Assembly (NCBI GenBank): GCA_040902425.1
Contig: JBBDXI010000031.1
Location: forward strand, 1-6,259
Reading direction: 5' to 3'
Length of the DNA stretch: 6,259 bases
From: JBBDXI01 sp040902425
Lineage (GTDB): Bacteria > Planctomycetota > Phycisphaerae > Phycisphaerales > UBA1924
Part shown: positions 4,713 to 6,259 of the stretch, piece after piece
Numbering within the stretch: position 1 is the first letter of the stretch
Layout of the letters: each line of letters begins with the position of its first letter
Position numbers and translations under genes: made by a program
The notes under the pieces: model-generated
Databases searched by the model: none
Told to the model about the DNA's origin: nothing
What the model saw: only the letters and a program-made list of their open reading frames with translations

Positions 4713-5338
4713 TCCTCGTCGCTCTCCCGCCGCGGCGCCACGTGATGCGGCATCCGCGTCAGGATCCGGTCGATCAGCCCGTACTCCAGCATCTCCTTCT
4801 CGTCCATCCACTTGTTGCGGTCGCAGTCGGCCTCGATCTTCTCCAGGGGCTGGCCGGACTGCTGGGCGTAGATCTGGTAGAGCCGCTCGCGGATGCGGAG
4901 CATCTCCCGGGCCTCGATCTCGATGTCGGTCGCCTGGCCCTCCATGATGCCAGAGAGCAGCGGCTGGTGCAGCAGGTTCCGGCTGTTGGGCAGCGCGTAC
5001 CGCTTGCCCTTCGCCCCCGAGCACGCCAGCAGGCTCCCCATCGACGCCGCCTGCCCGATGATGTACGTCGAGACATCCGGCTGGATGTAGTTCATCGTGT
5101 CGATCATCGCCAGCCCCGACGACACCGACCCGCCCGGCGAGTTGATGTAGAGGTGGATGTCCGCCTTCCCGTCCTCGTTCGCCAGGAACAGCAGCTGCGC
5201 GATGACCAGGTTCGCCACGTCGTCGTCGATGCCGCCCCCGACGAAGACGATCCGGTCCTTCAGCAGGCGCGAATAGATGTCGTACGCCCGCTCCCCGCGC
5301 CCGCTCTTCTCGATGACGATCGGCACCAGATGCGACAT
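4709..5338 (-). CDS. clpP: ATP-dependent Clp protease proteolytic subunit, Asn-triad paralogue
   Basis: This is a 209-residue ClpP, serine peptidase family S14, which assembles as heptameric rings that degrade proteins fed by ClpX or ClpA/ClpC ATPases in the cytoplasm. Seen are the axial N-terminal region (SRLLKDRIVFVGGGIDD), the substrate strand INSPGGSVSSG, the nucleophile Ser99 in GQAASMGSLL and His124 in LLHQPL. The third triad position, normally Asp in the motif TxRD, is Asn175 in CDRNKW. Listeria ClpP1 is a known example with Asn at this position. The start at 5338 is preferred over the ATG at 5350, because GGAG lies 6 bases before 5338 and the upstream ATG is made of heptad repeat sequence. 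The gene is second in a probable operon with the other clpP, and its TGA is fused to array D. Confidence 0.94.
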   Translation of the reverse strand: MSHLVPIVIEKSGRGERAYDIYSRLLKDRIVFVGGGIDDDVANLVIAQLLFLANEDGKADIHLYINSPGGSVSSGLAMIDTMNYIQPDVSTYIIGQAASMGSLLACSGAKGKRYALPNSRNLLHQPLLSGIMEGQATDIEIEAREMLRIRERLYQIYAQQSGQPLEKIEADCDRNKWMDEKEMLEYGLIDRILTRMPHHVAPRRESDEE

Positions 5339-5344
5339 GCCGTG

Positions 5345-5348
5345 CTCC
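5345..5348 (-). promoter_or_regulatory. Shine-Dalgarno site fixing the start of the downstream clpP
   Basis: On the minus strand GGAG lies 6 bases before the ATG at 5338, the same spacing as at the upstream clpP and the redoxin gene. The competing ATG at 5350 has no such site and overlaps this one. Confidence 0.7.
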
Positions 5349-5381
5349 ATGTCGGATGGGGGATGTCGGAGGTCGGATGTC
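5349..5381 (+). repeat. Heptad array E (GGATGTS, plus orientation, degenerate)
   Basis: About four and a half heptads: ATGTC, GGATGGG, GGATGTC, GGAGGTC, GGATGTC. This array lies just 5' of the downstream clpP and is the most degraded of the six. It is complementary to array F at 28 of 33 positions, with only one mismatch in the first 22. Confidence 0.85.
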
Positions 5382-5440
5382 CCGACGACCGACGCCCGCT
5401 CCGCCCGCTGCCTCTACCGCCAGATCACCTCTTCACCTCC

Positions 5441-5468
5441 GCCATCCGACATCCCACATCCGACATCA
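5441..5468 (-). repeat. Heptad array F (GGATGTS, minus orientation)
   Basis: Read on the minus strand, four heptads run TGATGTC, GGATGTG, GGATGTC, GGATGGC. The first is formed by the TGA stop of the upstream clpP (5466-5468). It can fold with array E into a long stem with a 52-base loop filling the spacer between the two clpP genes; the 5382-5440 spacer holds no gene. Confidence 0.88.
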
Positions 5469-6062
5469 CCCGAACCGCTTGGCGATCTCCTTCGGCGGTT
5501 CCGTCAGCACCTCGTCCACCAGCCCGTAGTTCTTCGCCTCTTCCGCCGTGAAGTACTTGTCCCGCTCGGAGTCCTTCTTCACCTGGTCCTCCGCCTGCCC
5601 CGTGTGCCGCGCCAGGATCTTGATCAGCTCCTGCTTGCTCTTGATGATCTGCTCCGCCTGGATGCGGATGTCCTCGGCCTGCCCGCCGACGCCCCCGTAG
5701 GGCTGGTGGATCATCACCTTCGCGTGCGGCAGCACGTAGCGCTTCCCCTTCTCGCCCGCCGCCAGCAGCACCGCCGCCCCGCTGTAGGCCCGCCCGATGC
5801 AGTAGGTCGCCACCGGGGCCGAGATGAACCGCATCGTGTCGTACACCGCCAGCGTGTCGTCCACCGCCCCGCCGGGGGAGTTGATGTAGAAGTTGATCTC
5901 CTGCCCCCGCTTCTGGTTCTCCAGGTAGAGCATCTGCATCATCACCCGGGCCGCGGTCGCGTGGTTGATCTCCCCGACGAGGAAGACGATGCGGTTCTCG
6001 AGCAGCAGCTCGTCGATCGTCATCTCGCGGGTCCGCTGGTACGTCACGTTCGCCACAGGCAT
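5466..6062 (-). CDS. clpP: ATP-dependent Clp protease proteolytic subunit, canonical triad
   Basis: This is a 198-residue ClpP. The triad is complete: Ser94 in CIGRAYSGAAVLL, His119 in VMIHQPYGG and Asp168 in SERDKYF. The substrate strand is INSPGGAVDDT, and the C-terminal helix region reads AEEAKNYGLVDEVL as in the family. Two departures are visible. The residue after the catalytic Ser is Gly instead of the usual Met, and the preceding residue is Tyr instead of Ala. GGAG (6069-6072) lies 6 bases before the ATG at 6062 on the minus strand. It is the first gene of the clpP pair; a 127-base gap filled by the E/F hairpin separates it from the second. Tandem, divergent ClpPs usually build one mixed tetradecamer, so this is probably the main active ring partner. 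Confidence 0.95.
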   Translation of the reverse strand: MPVANVTYQRTREMTIDELLLENRIVFLVGEINHATAARVMMQMLYLENQKRGQEINFYINSPGGAVDDTLAVYDTMRFISAPVATYCIGRAYSGAAVLLAAGEKGKRYVLPHAKVMIHQPYGGVGGQAEDIRIQAEQIIKSKQELIKILARHTGQAEDQVKKDSERDKYFTAEEAKNYGLVDEVLTEPPKEIAKRFG

Positions 6063-6102
6063 GCTCGGCTCCAGTCTCGGTCCCAGGTCTCAGCCCCCGT
6101 GG

Positions 6103-6188
6103 GGCAGGCGTCCCGCCTGCCGTTCGAGGATCGCCGGCACCGCCGCGCCGGCCGCCGGTGCTCCTCGTTGCAACGGGCGTGCCGCCCG
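6103..6188. repeat. Compound imperfect hairpin in the clpP leader
   Basis: Three nested or adjacent stems are seen: GGCAGGCG-TCC-CGCCTGCC (6103-6121), an imperfect outer stem pairing CGTTCGAGGA (6121-6130) with TCCTCG-ttgc-AACG (6162-6175), enclosing GCACCG/CGGTGC (6137-6142 with 6156-6161), and CGGGC-GTGCC-GCCCG (6174-6188). It lies 40-125 bases upstream of the first clpP start and would be transcribed as a structured leader if the promoter near 6218 is used. It may instead be a dispersed REP-type repeat. Confidence 0.6.
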
Positions 6189-6217
6189 CCGCCCCGCCCG
6201 CCCCCCCCGCGCCGCCG

Positions 6218-6223
6218 ATCATA
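6218..6223 (-). promoter_or_regulatory. Possible -10 element for the clpP operon
   Basis: On the minus strand TATGAT matches the -10 consensus at 5 of 6 positions inside an otherwise G/C-only stretch. It would give a leader of about 150 bases before the first clpP. No -35 box is evident, and the window ends 36 bases upstream. Confidence 0.35.
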
Positions 6224-6259
6224 GTCGCGCGCGGGCGCACCTCCGGCCGCCGCGCGCCG

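Noticed and set aside
5277..6224. A 315-codon plus-strand open frame opposite the first clpP
   Set aside because: It is rich in Arg/His/Leu/Val shadow composition and antisense to an unmistakable ClpP; there is no start signal.

Overview
This GC-rich window (long G/C codon runs, Arg/Ala/Pro-rich proteins) looks like a chromosomal segment of a planctomycete, most likely a Phycisphaerae-like lineage. That assignment is an inference. It rests on base composition, adjacent paralogous clpP genes, a signal-peptidase-fold protein with altered active-site motifs, a two-part secreted redoxin with a TlpA-like C-terminus, and a free-standing four-helix-bundle (S23/IVP) gene. No ribosomal RNA or other decisive marker is present.

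Layout. Bases 2-253 hold the disordered C-terminal tail (ten Arg, then four Gly) of an unidentified protein. Bases 299-1171 encode a four-helix membrane protein of the signal peptidase I (S26) fold whose catalytic Ser and Lys positions are Gly and Gln. Convergent to it, 1191-1670 on the minus strand encodes a small membrane protein resembling one half of a GspF/PilC inner-membrane protein. Bases 1671-2039 are non-coding and carry a 90-bp-period duplicated element with TTCA-loop hairpins. Bases 2040-3335 encode an exported LolA/DUF2092-like plus thioredoxin-fold protein. Next come a tRNA-Val(UAC) gene at 3505-3577, a cysteine dioxygenase gene at 3663-4211, a four-helix-bundle (S23) gene at 4301-4657, and two minus-strand clpP paralogues (5466-6062 upstream, 4709-5338 downstream). 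The 197 bases upstream of the first clpP hold a large imperfect hairpin and a possible -10 box.

The most striking structure is a heptanucleotide repeat, GGATGTS (S = C or G), in six short arrays between 3344 and 5468. The arrays form three inverted pairs. One pair lies between the redoxin gene and the tRNA. One brackets the S23 gene, so that the gene sits in the loop of a potential 26-bp perfect stem. One lies between the two clpP genes. Four of the six arrays begin within 0-8 bases of a stop codon, in the orientation of the gene that ends there, and at both clpP genes the TGA stop is itself the first triplet of the array. An S23-family gene held inside a stem-loop resembles the stem-loop intervening sequences of 23S rRNA that gave this family its name, and is the best candidate here for an undescribed element.

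Functionally the genes look like a mixed housekeeping neighbourhood (envelope, thiol redox, cysteine catabolism, translation, proteolysis) rather than one pathway. The two ClpPs probably form one mixed peptidase: one has an intact Ser-His-Asp triad, the other has Ser-His-Asn. Several genes have a TAC-type -10 element only 5-7 bases before the start codon, suggesting leaderless mRNAs, while others have GGAG-type Shine-Dalgarno sites exactly 6 bases from the start.
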